Source of the DNA: Nectonema munidae
Taxonomy: Eukaryota > Nematomorpha > Nectonematoida > Nectonematidae
NCBI GenBank assembly: GCA_030549495.1
Contig: JAUIRK010000866.1
Location: 434,001-498,000 of the forward strand
DNA length: 64,000 bases
Direction: 5' to 3'
Positions within the stretch are counted from its first letter, which is position 1, and every line of letters starts with the position of its first letter. Below are positions 22,555 through 34,555 of the stretch, in pieces. Below the pieces are notes generated by a model that saw only the letters and a list, made by a program, of their open reading frames with translations, was not told the origin of the DNA and did no database searches. The translations under genes were made by a program, and so were the position numbers.

Positions 22555-22788
22555 AATTGTAAATTAACTTTTGTGCTGACTAATATATTGTTCTTATATA
22601 TCTAATTCTTAAAATGAGGAGAATTGTATATAAAGCTAGGACATAGAAAACAAAAAAATAGTAAAAAATAAAATGATGCCACCTTTTAAATCTGTTTTAG
22701 ATCTACAAGTTGAATCATTAAAAATCAAAATAAAAAAAATGATAAAAAAGATTATTTAGTTTGTTTTATCCAATCATACACGTATTAA

Positions 22789-24426
22789 ATGGCAGAATTT
22801 AAAAAAATTAAACTAGAAGTTGATAATGATGAATGTGAAATACACACAGATGAGAATTTTGATGAATTGTGTAAAAGAGTTACAATTATTGCTGATCCTT
22901 TAGTTAATAAAAAATTTCACAAGAAAATTATAAAAATATTGAAAAAAGGTTGATTTCTTATTTACTTTCTACTAATGGTTGTTTTTTGTATTTATCAATT
23001 TTATTTGTAGCCTCTAATATTTTTTTCTATTTTATAACTAAAATTCGTTGGCTAAAATTTTTGATTAGTACTTTAATATTATTTTTTATTGAAGCAAATG
23101 ATGAAAAGATGATTCATGTTGGTGTTAAAAACGTGCAAAAGGCAATTCGAAAAAATATTCGTGGGTAATGAAGTCACTTGAGATCGTTTTTATATTTTCT
23201 TACTATCGTAAAAGCTTTTTTTTAGACTTGTTTTCATAGCTGGTGATACAACGCCAATTGATACCGTTTCTCATTTTCCTTTGCTCTGTGAAGAAAAAGA
23301 ATACCCTTTTATATTTACGCCATCTCAGAAGGTAAAATTGTTATTTTTTAATTTCTTTTCTCATTTTGAGAATAATATTTGCAACGTGATCGTCTTAACA
23401 TTTTTATTAAGGAAGAGGCATTTATTTATCACACACATTGTACAATCTTTCAGCTGACGTTTAAAATAGTCAATAGTTTTGTTTATTTAACTTGAGTGCT
23501 TGATTTCAAGTGTCCTTAAATTGTAAAAAATAGTACACCATTCAAAGACAATTTTTTATTTCTTTAAATGTGACTTATTGGTAAAAATTCTAAATGACGC
23601 AATATGTTGAGCAAAACGATTCACTGAGTCCCTTCTAGGTTCTCATGGAACAGCATCGGGATCGCGGACTCCAGTTTGGAAGCCACTGAGCTAGAAGGTA
23701 GTGATGCAATCAGAATTACAAACAGCGTAATTTTTCTTGATAAAATTAGGGCAGTTATGGTGGGATTGAGAGCTTGCAGTGCATCTATAATGTCGGCTAA
23801 TGATGGTGGTGTTTCATTGGACAAAAATTCCTTTATAATAAAATTTGAAAATTATAAAAAAAAATTCACGCTTATTCTGAGGATGTACGCAAAGATGATG
23901 CATTGACGAGGCACTATTTTCTTTACTTTTCCAACCTCTTTGGTGTAGGATATAAGTTTAAGTAATTTGAGAAAGATTTTTTTCGTATTATACATAAATT
24001 TTATATATACTTGATTTAATAAATTGCATTTTTGTTTGAGGTATTGATTCTTTATATATTTCATATACTCGTAGAAATTTGGTTAATCCGACAAGAATAT
24101 GTCTAAAATGGGATAAACGAGGTCTGACTGTTTATAAATTAAATGAATACATTGATATAAACCTTTTAGAGTCATAACAATTAAAAAATATTTTGTCTTG
24201 GATTATTTCTTCAATAATGTACCTCCCTCTTCTAGAGTTGATTCATAGTTTGTTATAATGATATCCAAAATCCTTCTTTTTGTTGATATAGGAATTGGCG
24301 CGTTCTTTCTCAACTCAAAACAAAGCATGCTGCATAGCGTTAGTTCAGCCGAATGAACAGTTCACTAAATTATACGACTCCATTGAGAAATATATCACAA
24401 ATATTTCAAGTGCTTGCGTTTATTGA
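22789..24426 (+). CDS. NHP2: NHP2, H/ACA snoRNP protein (L7Ae family)
   Basis: NHP2 is one of the four core proteins of box H/ACA ribonucleoproteins, which guide RNA pseudouridylation and stabilise telomerase RNA in the nucleolus and Cajal bodies. Four exons (22,789-22,948; 23,095-23,164; 23,226-23,331; 24,292-24,426) join in frame through GT-AG introns to give 156 residues, close to the human 153. Residues 54-77 read IHVGVKNVQKAIRK in the middle, against RRGVKDVQKFVNK. Then comes GLVFIAGDTTPIDTVSHFPL and LCEEKEYPFIFTPSQK, against GIMVLAGDTLPIEVYCHLPV and MCEDRNLPYVYIPSKT. The last exon reads CCIALVQPNEQFTKLYDSIE, against CVIMVKPHEEYQEAYDECLE. No frame problem is seen. Intron 3 (960 bp) contains a hAT-type terminus near 23,676-23,690. 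Expression signals were not identified. Confidence 0.93.
23600..23700 (-). repeat. hAT-type terminus in NHP2 intron 3
   Basis: On the minus strand CAGTGGCTTCCAAACTGGAG followed by TCCGCG resembles the common hAT end CAGTGGTTCTCAACCTGGGG. Open frames on both strands here (76 and 67 codons) are treated as chance. Confidence 0.4.
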
Positions 24427-25480
24427 TTCTATTTATTGTTACCTATACATATGTCGAACTTTTGTTAATAAACGTCTTTTTCTTTCTTTAAAACTTTTCT
24501 ACTATTTCTTTATTTTTCAAATCTTTGAAGATTCTCTTACATTATTCAGCGTTTCTGTATGTTTTCCTAACTTTAAACTTTTCAGTTGTGTCCAAAAATG
24601 GCGCAGACACTCTGGAACGATTGAGCGATATTTTTTAAGCGAAAAGATTGCTTGAGCGATAAAATATTAATTATTCATTTTTTTAAAAACACTTATTAAC
24701 TTTACACCCTTTAAAACAGTGCAACGCCAATTTATTGTTCTTAAATATTCTTTGTCCTTTATGCACAAATAGCCTTTGTAGCTTGAAAGTGCTCTTTTTC
24801 TAGATAATCATTCAATAATCTCCATGATAGTAAAAAAATTAATTAGAAAATAAAAGAATAGTGATAGCATTACTTTCCAAAAAATTGTGTGTATAGAGTT
24901 AATGTTGTAAATTATATATCTTTAATAACTTTTCTTATTTTAAATAAGATTAATTTTAATGCCATTTCAAAAGACAATTTTGTGATTAATTTATACATAA
25001 ATCCTTCTATATCATAAACGGATTAATCGCTCAAAAGTATAGCGCACTATAGTTTATTGATTTGTTGTAAATCGATTATACGTTTGAGTGCCTTTTCATA
25101 ATATCCAAACCAGACTGTCAGTTTGAACCGAAATAAAAAATAATTTGTCTAGACTAAAAATTAAAGACCAGTCCTAGCCGGTCATTAAGATAGATATAAA
25201 AAATCTTTATTTATAATAAATATATTTCCAATAGTCTCATTAATAGTAGTAAAAATATTTGTCTATTGAAGTTATGTTTATATATTATTCTTGACGAAAT
25301 GCTATTATAGTGAATAAAAAAATCTACAAATGATCATAGTTCATTCTAGCTATGTTATATTATAACAATATCCTAAAGTTTTTCATGCGTTATTCCATTT
25401 GTTACATGCAATTATTTAAAATTAACTCAAAAGTTAAAAGTCTTATTGATAACAATTTACATGCACACTGGTATCCTTAT
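24427..25480. other. NHP2 3' flank and AT-rich spacer
   Basis: Presumed 3' untranslated region followed by repeats. GATTGAGCGATATTTTTTAA near 24,620 and an inverted counterpart near 25,025-25,045 (TTAATCGCTCAAAAG) suggest a decayed TIR element of about 0.4 kb, without further support. Confidence 0.3.
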
Positions 25481-25489
25481 CGGGAAAAA

Positions 25490-25640
25490 ACGATATGAAG
25501 GCTGTGGCTAGATTAAAGAAAGATTTGTCTTCAGTGGAGCTTGCTGAAGAAATGAAGAATCAATCTGAAAGAAAAACATTGTGAAATACGTAATCAAGAA
25601 GAAAGAAAAAAAGTCAATATCAGTGACGGTGTGGCATTTT
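25490..25640 (+). pseudogene. Possible Tigger/jerky-type HTH fragment
   Basis: MKAVARLKKDLSSVELAEEM, followed after a frame change by VKYVIKKKEKK, resembles the CENP-B N-type DNA-binding domain of Tigger/jerky transposases. It is short and interrupted. Confidence 0.4.
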
Positions 25641-27207
25641 AGCCCCTCCATCAACTAAAATTTCTATTCTACAAAATTGGCTGAATTTTCAAACTTTGTG
25701 ATATTTCCTAAAATCCATTAGCTGCATCTTTTGATACTATTTCCACGGTAGTTGAAAGAACCTCTTATGTCAAAAACTGTTAATCAAAATCAAATCTACA
25801 TTTTTTTCAACAAAATTTTTATTTAGTGTATATATTAGATACACTCTTGAAAATTTATGATATATATATTGGAGCACATAACACTAATATATACATATCT
25901 TTCCAATAAACATGGCAGCTTTGCAGCAAATGTCAATCAAAATTTTACTTGATTACCGAAACATTCATTCAAATTTTAAATATAGATTATTTTATTTTTA
26001 GTGTTAGTTCTCGCAATTAGGGTGTGAAAATTTCTGAAAGTGTCAATCAAATGTGCAGTTTACTTCCGAAGTTTTTCTCCAAGAATATTATTGGAATTTT
26101 TGAGGATTCCGATAGCGTTTTTCCACTTTTTCTTCTCGATTCTTCTCGAAATGTTAAATCTTTTGAAAAGAAATAAAAATAATCATGCATAATTAAGAGA
26201 TTATTTGATTAGAAATATACAATCTAAAACAAGTTTACTTTGGGCTATCTGTGTGAAGACTGAACCATAGAAGAAGAAGATTTATTATTAAAATAAAAAT
26301 AAACAAACAAGAAGACTAAATTAAGCACACACACGTACACATCCTCACATATATATATTAATGAATACATCTTGTGGTGTAAAAATAAAAAGAGTGAAGC
26401 AACAGAAAACAATTGAAATCATAAAGTTTGCGTAGTTCCAAAGGTTTATGAAAACCGCAAACAGGACTTTCACGAGATCTTTTAGAAAATCTTCTAATGC
26501 AATTTGAAAATCTCAAATAAGTTATTCTAGCACTTGTCCCTGATAAATTTACATACTGTTGAATGAATACTGAATCCGATTTTTGTAACTCAAGAAAAAT
26601 CGGAATCCGCCCAATTTTGGTAATTAAAGTCCCAAAACTTATTTTTTTTTGGAAAATCAAGTTAATAATTTTAGTATAAATTTTGTATAGATCAAAAATT
26701 AAATTTTGTTAGTAGGATAAAGAATCGCTATATTTTTACGTATGCTGATTATGGAAAAATAGGCAATTATTATCAATGTCGATTATTATATTAATTATAC
26801 GGGATGTAATTGTGTATAAATGTTTTATGTTCATACTGTAAAGAATTTCCACATTTTTGATGTCGAATTGATGAAACGAATTTTCACATGTTCGTATTAC
26901 AGCTAATCTTTATTACGAAGTGACTATATAACGTTTAGGACAAATGACATATAGACCACCAGTCGAAAATAAATTTGAAATCAAGATAATGGAGATAGTA
27001 TCGAGACATCTAACTCAAAGCTGTCTTTGTAGTTAGTAAAAGTCAAAAGAGCTTTCATTTTTTAAAAATAGAAATGAAAGGAACAGAAAAATCTGGAGGA
27101 AATCTCGCGCTAATTAGACTCCCAGTTAACCATCCTTTTTACCATATAATTTCAAAACATTTTATAGTGCACGTACATGGTTAGGATTCGCATTTGTAAT
27201 GTGTTGT
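25641..27207. other. AT-rich spacer
   Basis: No supported gene. A 100-codon minus frame (26,660-26,358; contains KIGRIPIFLELQKSDSVFIQ) has mixed composition but no family I recognise and no splice support. Confidence 0.3.
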
Positions 27208-27345
27208 TTAAGCCGTTAATGACCAGAATAATCAGACGATATCTAGTATAAAGCAGAAGATTTGTATTAAAAAGCACTAATGAACACAGACGATTCACAT
27301 TTTTGTAAAGGCGTCATATGTCGACTGTGGTCGATAACCAGTTAA
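27208..27345. repeat. piggyBac-type MITE, copy A
   Basis: TTAA at both ends. The left reads TTAAGCCGTTAATGACCAG. The right, reverse complemented, reads TTAACTGGTTATCGACCACA. The inside shares AATAATCAGACGATATCTAG with copy B at 37,837-37,955. Confidence 0.7.
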
Positions 27346-28660
27346 CTCTGAGAAATGGTAGGAGGAAGAACTTAAATACATTCCATTTTCCTCTCCTGGT
27401 TCGCGTGTACGTCAAGAAGATGCACTCACTCACGCATGTGATTGATGGGATGGATTGCGTGTTCGACTTTCATATTCTCTTCATTCTTTTGTACATGGAT
27501 GAGCGTAATAAATGTTAAGAAGTTGTGTCTTCTTGCCTCAATTCAATGTCTCATTTGTATGCAGTGTTTACGGAACAAGGCCTTCTCTTTCTCTTGAATA
27601 TTCACCTAAACTACTTTGGTAAGTTTTTTGAATAGTACTCACGAATCAAATGTCCTCTCTAACATGCGCAAAAAAAATTTCAATAATTTTGTACTCTCAT
27701 ATTTTCAAATTGGACTTTTTTAAAAAAGCTGTATTGCAATGCTATAAATAACATTCCTTCCAAACTTTGTTCAAAATGTCAAATAATTTTACTGATTTCA
27801 TATTCTTCATTCAACACAACCTTCTTACATTTATTTCAGTTGTATAAAATATCAGGCTCACTTCTGACTCCTTTCTCGTCTTTTACTCATCTAGGTAGGT
27901 GTTTCGTTTTAAAATGTCTGATTCATGTGTATTTCTGATATTATTTTTCAATAAACTCCTCTTTTCCTTATATGTATATCACATGGGCACACACATACAG
28001 CATCTCGATAAAAATTTTTATTGATGATATATTAAAATACAAATTAATTCTGTGCCCGCGGCAGAATACTTTTCGCACGCCACTTCACACACATCCAGGG
28101 GCAAGGGGCGACCCTTCGGTTAGACCGCATAAATCCTTTCACATAATTTTAGTTCGATCTTTGAAGACATTTTATAACATTTTTTTATAATCTATATACA
28201 AGTGTACACATTGATCGAAAATTTTGGTAGTTAAAATTAACTTCAACATATGAAAATCCTGAGTGAATTTTTATCATTGAAGATTTCAGAAAGAATTAAA
28301 CAATAATAATCGATCTGTTCGCTATTTTTCATCAGAGTTATCTTAGAAATCATAAGTTTAACAATTCATCAATTTTTTGCCATGTTTGTTCAGAATCAGA
28401 AAAAGATTCAAAGCAAAATCCTTTTTAAAATTTTTTTATGTAAGTATTTGATTTCATTTCTAAGTGATAAAGACTTATTATGAAAAGAGGATTTCAAAAA
28501 ATCAAATTTTCCTTCTTAATCAATTATTATCAAAGAGAAATATTGACCAATTGTATACGAACTATGATTACGAAGTATATGCGAGTGTTATTACTCTATA
28601 TAATATAATTCGGTAGTAGACAGTAGAAAAACACAGAATCGAAAACTTCAAAGTTAAAAC
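27346..28660. other. Spacer with GC-richer patches
   Basis: A 66-codon plus frame (27,318-27,518) and a GC-rich patch at about 28,050-28,140 (contains GGGGCAAGGGGCGACCCTTC) could not be assigned. Confidence 0.3.
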
Positions 28661-28765
28661 TGTTACCAAGTGTCTTTTAGAAATAACTTGCCTTGACTAG
28701 GATTTGAACCCGCGACCTCTATCCAGATATTATCTTCATTCAATTATTATACTTATGATGATCAA
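28660..28765 (-). repeat. tRNA-derived SINE-like repeat, family 2, copy 1
   Basis: On the minus strand GGTCGCGGGTTCAAATCCTA holds a pol III B box; it is followed by GGCAAGTTATTTCT and an AAAA-ACACT tail. The copy at 36,660-36,800 has the same order (GAGTTCAAATCTCCGCCGGG, GGCAAATTATTTTC, ACACT). Confidence 0.55.
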
Positions 28766-28844
28766 AAAATTGACAGCAGCCATTGTCCAGTTTTTAACTG
28801 AAATCAATAGAAATTGAATAAGTCCTTCTGATATTTAAAACGGG

Positions 28845-28953
28845 TTAACCCATTGAGGACCAGTATCACAGCGATCTACCATGAAATGAAAATCGTCTTT
28901 TTTAGGTATAGAAAAAAGCATCTTAAAAATTTTGGTCCTGAAAGGGTTATTAA
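28845..28953. repeat. piggyBac-type MITE, copy C
   Basis: 109 bp between TTAA sites. Left TTAACCCATTGAGGACCAG; right, reverse complemented, TTAATAACCCTTTCAGGACC. The internal AAATCGTCT is shared with the copy in DUOXA intron 1. Confidence 0.75.
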
Positions 28954-29680
28954 AAACACGGCATACTTGCTCTTTTTCAAGAGTCCGACTTTAACCTTGT
29001 TTTCTAAAATGCAGATCTGACGTGGAAAAACAAATCTTGAAAATTTGGCTTTAATATTAAACTCAGTATTCATTTAAATGTTTAATTTATGTGTTGAGTT
29101 TTTGCTTTTACAATTTTTTCAGTGAAAAATAAAGTTTTTGTAGTCTAATCTTGATTGAAAAAATTTATAGAAACAAAGTTTATTTTTTGATCAACTAATC
29201 CCTGAAAATTTAAATACTTTCAAATAATAATTACATAGTATACCATTTTAAATTTGCTCGGTGCCAATTTGAATCAATCTTAAGTTGAAAATGTAGAGAG
29301 AGTTAACAATGAGTTAGAATAGTTGTTAAGTTGTAAACATAAATCTTTTTTGTTTCTAATTATTTGCTTATTTATAGGCAGTTCGAATGAAATTCAGTTT
29401 GATGCTTTATAACTAAGTTAGTTATTGATATTGGAAGAAATGCTGAATTTTAAATTAAAGGCCTAACGCGGGCGATACGTTGTGTATTTGCAAGGAGGTT
29501 GCTGTAAAGTTTGAACCAAATCATTCTATCATTTTTTAAATCTAAGGCAAAGTAATAGAGAAAAGAAAGCGAACAAATAGTTGGATTTTACACTAGTCGA
29601 CACTTTTCAAATATTTTTAAGCTTCATTTTAAAAACAACGTCTGCACAAATGTCTTGAAAGGTTAGTTCTCTCTACAAGT
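28954..29680. other. AT-rich spacer
   Basis: No gene or named repeat recognised. Confidence 0.3.
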
Positions 29681-29684
29681 TAGG

Positions 29685-29760
29685 GGCGTGAGTAAGGTTG
29701 GTTAGATACTGGGTTTCGAAAACTCAAGGTCTTGGGTTCGATCCCGCATCAAGCCTCCTT
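29685..29760 (+). repeat. tRNA-like sequence
   Basis: Contains an A-box-like GAGTAAGGTTGGTTAGA and a B box, GGGTTCGATCCC, at tRNA-like spacing. The ends do not pair into a proper acceptor stem, so a tRNA pseudogene or SINE head is more likely than a working tRNA. Confidence 0.5.
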
Positions 29761-31750
29761 CCTTTCTTCATGGTTCGATACAAGCCCTACAGAACATATT
29801 CTTTTGCATTTGTACGAAAGATCTATTTTAGTAACAAATTGAAATGTTCAACTTCTTTAGGGAGGATTTTTGCTTTTATAAAAATGCAAATAACAAAGAT
29901 TCACTTTTTTATACTTGAAAAAGCATGAATTATTTTGTAGTATTAAAGACGCGCTAATTTTATTCAGTGTACTTGTTTTGGCTACAAGCTTCACATTGTA
30001 GGTCAAAACGAATTATAAATCAAAAATAACATACAAAATATAACATTATTGTATATATTGAATCCACATTTACAAATATTCTTTTCAAAACCATGTATGT
30101 TTAAAGCTTTGCAAAGCTTCCATTATATATGGTGGCTCCTCTGCTTTGCAATGATATTTAATTTTTTGACATTTTTAAATGGAACCTTTACTTACCTTCT
30201 GGTTATTGAAATTTCACAAAAGTTAGCGTATATTCTTCATATGTGTAAAATAACATTGTGTTAAAATTACAAGACATTTCAATGAACATTTCCTATATCA
30301 CTTGATGGGTACAAAAGCACACCTGGGATTGTTTATACATATGTTTGGATTTTGGAAGCATTTATTGATGATTATATTTTTATGCCGTTTAATTTGAAGG
30401 ATGTTAATTTTTGTTTTTCATTTTCGAATAGCATTTAAGTTGATATATTTGGAGAATGCTCTGTATTGGCGCGTTATGCCATAAAACAAAGGTGACATCT
30501 GTCCATATTACAAATTTTCCAAGCAAAATAATTAATTAGTTATTTTAAATTTCCAATTCTCCCTATATTTTAGCACTTTTATACAAAAACAATAATTTTT
30601 ATGTATTCAGACTGAGATTAAATAATTATCATGTAAAAATGTTATTGAAAAAAGCATTATACTTTAGAATTTTTACTATTTTTATTTTGCATTTTCATAA
30701 TTTTTATGCACCAATTTATAACAAGTGATGCTTTATTGGTTATGTCGGACCGATTGGCGCGTTGGCTACAACGAATGAATTAAGTTTGTAAACCCAAGTT
30801 AGACGAACTTATTTCACGCAAAGCAAAGATGTGCAATACCATAGACAACCTGCATAAACTTTTAGACCGTTTTACATCGCCATTAATGTCTTTTTACTCA
30901 ATTTGTTATTTATTCTTGGAATACAAATTATTCATTTAAAGTATTTAGAAATGTTTTTGTCTAATATTTATTTGAGCAAAATAACTTCACAAATAAAAAA
31001 CGATTTTTCTCAAATATTCTTCCTGCTGCACATTTTACGTGACTTTTAAAATGTATTTATTTGGTAATCAAATCAAAGAATTTTGCTTATTTGTTTAGAC
31101 GAGGTGAAAAGACATAATAAGCATGTTGCGATGATGACGAATGTCGTGGTGTGGTGTTGTTGAAGATGAATTTCATCATCAGCATATTGGCAATTTTCCT
31201 TTTATCGCAAATTTTCAAATTTTCCCACTGCCGCAAACAAAATTCGATAATATTTTGAATCGCATTCGCTTGCTTATCACATCAGCGAAGATCTTTGAAG
31301 AAATTCTCGTTCTTGAATTCTTTCTGGGAATACAAAATCACAGTATGCTGCTGTACATAACTTTTTGCACTTTCAAGTATGAAGAGGTTGTTATTAATTA
31401 ATAAAAGAGATACATACCAGTAGCGAAATACTTGTTCATCGCAGTCGATGCAAGCGCACGCACACGCACGTCGTTCACAACGCACGAGGCAACCAAAATA
31501 GAGAAGGTAACCTTCAAAAAATTAAAAAATACAGTGAAAGTTCTTTTCTTATTTTGTACTTTTTTGCGAACTAGAATTAGCAATTCCATCTCATTATCAT
31601 CTCTCTTCCTCTCCTTCTTGTCTCTCTTCAGAGTACCACAACCAACACACGCACTCAGAAAAATAAAGCGTCTAGAGAAAGAGAAGTAAATGATGTTTAT
31701 TCAGCATCGTCTTCGCCAAACACCATTTCGTCATCATCCCAAGATAATTG
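29761..31750. other. Spacer with possible PIF/Harbinger trace
   Basis: Mostly AT-rich. A plus frame at 31,141-31,401 (contains PLPQTKFDNILNRIRLLITS) weakly resembles the N-terminal region of PIF/Harbinger nucleases, with too little to call. From 31,430 to 31,690 the base composition is richer in C and G, with ACGCACACGCACG repeats. Confidence 0.3.
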
Positions 31751-31779
31751 ATTCGCTCCACTCTGCTATGTGTAGAGCG

Positions 31780-31886
31780 CTCCCTTATTGAATGATCATC
31801 ACCCTATTCGCTATACACTTCTAACAACACTCACTACTCCAAACTTTCTCTCCCTACAAACACTCAAAGCTAAAGAAGCAACACAG
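31780..31886 (+). promoter_or_regulatory. Candidate 5' untranslated exon
   Basis: A pyrimidine-rich, non-repetitive stretch ending AGAAGCAACACAG followed by GTATGA, a good splice donor at 31,887. A later acceptor (TGTGCCTTTTAG) at about 32,319-32,330 directly precedes an ATG. Together they could form the start of a plus-strand transcript, but no conserved protein follows. Confidence 0.3.
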
Positions 31887-32330
31887 GTATGAAATTCCCA
31901 TTCCTTTTTCCCATTTCTCTCTGTTCAACCTCTGAACCTCAGAAAAAACCTAAAAATCGTTACGGATCATTGAGTCTAAATTTGTGAGACTTACATCTTT
32001 GCAAAGTTGTGGTGAATTCAACAAAATATCCCATCAAATCATGAGAATGTAGAGTATCAGAGTTAGCAAAATCAGGTGTACTTTTTAATTTTAGATGTAT
32101 TTTCAAATGATTTTTCTTCATACAGACAACTGGCCAATAATTATAATGTTTTTTAATTAGGCATTTAAGTCTTACAAATTGTGTTGAATACGTGAACATA
32201 TTTTATATTTGTTTTGTATCAAATGATAATTCTGACAGAGTGTTAGAGATATATTTCATACTTTACTATTTTTCTTTATTTTTATTCCATTCCTCACATT
32301 TCGATATATGAGGCGCAATTGTGCCTTTTA

Positions 32331-32417
32331 GATGAAAACACCCCACCGTACCTTTACCTTTCCCCAAGTTAGATCAATTTTGGAGAATGAAATTATCAGA
32401 TTTCAACAAACTTTTTA
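32331..32417 (+). CDS. Short ORF after a strong acceptor
   Basis: A 28-codon frame starting MKTPHRTFTFPQVRSILENE begins right after a CTTTTAG acceptor. No homology recognised. It may be a chance frame. Confidence 0.2.
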
Positions 32418-34540
32418 AATTCCGTCATTTGCCCATCGGGTAAGTGGTCCTATTCGGACAGTTGTCTGGGTTGTTCGGATAGCGTTTGGTATACTAAGTT
32501 AGGATACAAATCACGACAGTTATTACCTGACAACCAAGAACTCATCTTTTAATCACTACGACAATTCATCATACGACTGTTATCACCTTGAGGGTTAGTC
32601 AACCAGCACGACATTTTCATCATCAGTCGTTTATTTCTCTAAGTGTTGTGCCTTGGAATAAAATTTTTTAAAGTAAATCTCCATACTTTATACCTCAGGG
32701 ACAGGAAATTTAAATACAACGTACATCTTAGCTGGGGTAGAAATTTATTGAAATCATTCTAGTGTATGAAATTCAGCAAGATTCTATCTCTATATTGAAA
32801 AGTAGTAGTGCTGCTGTGATGAAAGTTCAAGTGCAGGGGGCGTTGCATCGCTCAATACCTTTCTTTCAGTGATAAGCATATCTAGTTGTTATGGATGTGG
32901 AATTTTTTAGCCTTTGCTAAATTAACACAAAGAAGGATAAGAAATGAAAATTGCAAAATTTTAATCCAATAAAGGAAGGATTTCTATCATACAATAAAAA
33001 TAACACCGTATCGATACTATTCATATCGTCGACTCATTCCAAAAAAGAATTGAGTATTGAATTTTTGTAAATGTTAATAACATTGTAAAAAATATTGATC
33101 TATGATAATCGAAGTAAATAATATTAACAAAAATTAAGCAGGGGATTAAGACCTACAAAGATTTACTATTTAAATGTTTTACTGAAAGCCAATCTTATTT
33201 TAATCCAAATCTTGTCCGAAGATAGCATAGTGTTTGCCTCATTTTGAATCATGACTGCCCTAACATAAGGAAGAATATTCTTCGCTTGGGTGCGATAGCG
33301 ATAACTAATAAAATATGCACAACTTGAGATTTGGATATCTTTGTAGAATCTAAATTTATCTTTCACGTAGTAAAACGAAAGAGCACGAAAAAAGGCTAAA
33401 TGCTACGCCCTTTTTCGTTTACAGTGCCGCTGGGAGGGCGAGTGTGCGTTGGCCTTCGAGTAGAAAACTCCTCCCCAAGTTGAAATGAACACATTTCTAA
33501 AAAGAGAATTTATCTCTAAATTATTCAATAAAAAAATAATACATAGTAGTATATATATGCAAAGTAGAAGTTAAAAATATTTATAAGGAAGTTCTCAGGA
33601 CTTTTTGCTTGAATGGTAAATAACTCCTACGCCCTTCTCAGAACATTTGACCTCTCTTGATCAAGATAAGCTCGGGCTGAGTTTATATGTATAAATTCCT
33701 TCCAAATTGGCTTCATATGTTTGAAGAGTGCATGAAGTTTTGTTCATAAGACATTTCGTAACAAAATTAAGATTTCTGTTCACAAAATGTGATGTGAGTG
33801 TGATAAAAACACATTCAAATTGCGTACGAAACGTCTTGAACTCTTTTCATTAAACTCAATGCTTATGATAAGTTTAAAATATTGTCGCAGGTAATCTGGT
33901 TGTTAGAACCACCCGAACTCTACTATCTACTGAAGAACTTCTTCCCCAAATCTAGCCTCTAGATTCTAGAAGATTATTTTGTATGAACTTTGATATAGAA
34001 CCTAAAATAAACTTTAATAATACGAAATAAAAATGAAAAAGTCAAAAGTTGTTGCCGTAAAAAGGGCTTTCATTTAAATGATCCACACCCTTTTATTTGT
34101 AAAAATGACTGACCCCGAAAGTTTACAATAATTATTTAAGTAATAAGAATCAGCAGCAAATCATTGATCATCTCTTATCGATAGATTCAAATTTATCATA
34201 GATTCATTGAATTTCGCGATATACTTATTTTGGCGAAATTTCTAAAAATTGCTTCAATTTTTAACTCGTAAATAAACGCTAACAAACACAATGAATAATC
34301 ATCAAGTTGATGCGTTCCCCACATGCGGCACGTCTAGATTTCGTTAATAATGCAAACATACTACCAACACTACCATAACCGCTGAATATTTCACCACTTT
34401 ATTGCTATATAACTAGCAAGGAATACACTTACGTGTTATTGCCTTGCAGCTAATGGTGATATATAATCAATGATGGGTAAGGGAATTATTAGCCAACGTT
34501 TTGATCTACGTCATATGATAGATAATAGGGAGTAACATAT
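32418..34540. other. Spacer without supported gene
   Basis: Contains a short hairpin at about 33,388-33,421 (ACGAAAAAAGGC against GCCCTTTTTCGT) and a 66-codon minus frame (33,366-33,166) that I cannot assign. Confidence 0.3.
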
Positions 34541-34555
34541 GTGTTATGTGGATAC

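Noticed and set aside
23676-23906. 76-codon plus and 67-codon minus frames inside NHP2 intron 3
   Set aside because: The sequence carries a hAT-type end (CAGTGGCTTCCAAAC on the minus strand), and neither frame resembles a protein family.
29685-29760. Functional tRNA gene
   Set aside because: A and B boxes are present but the ends do not form an acceptor stem and the anticodon arm is not convincing.
31141-31401. Possible PIF/Harbinger transposase fragment
   Set aside because: Only about 20 residues (PLPQTKFDNILNRIRLLITS) resemble the family, with no catalytic motif or TIR.
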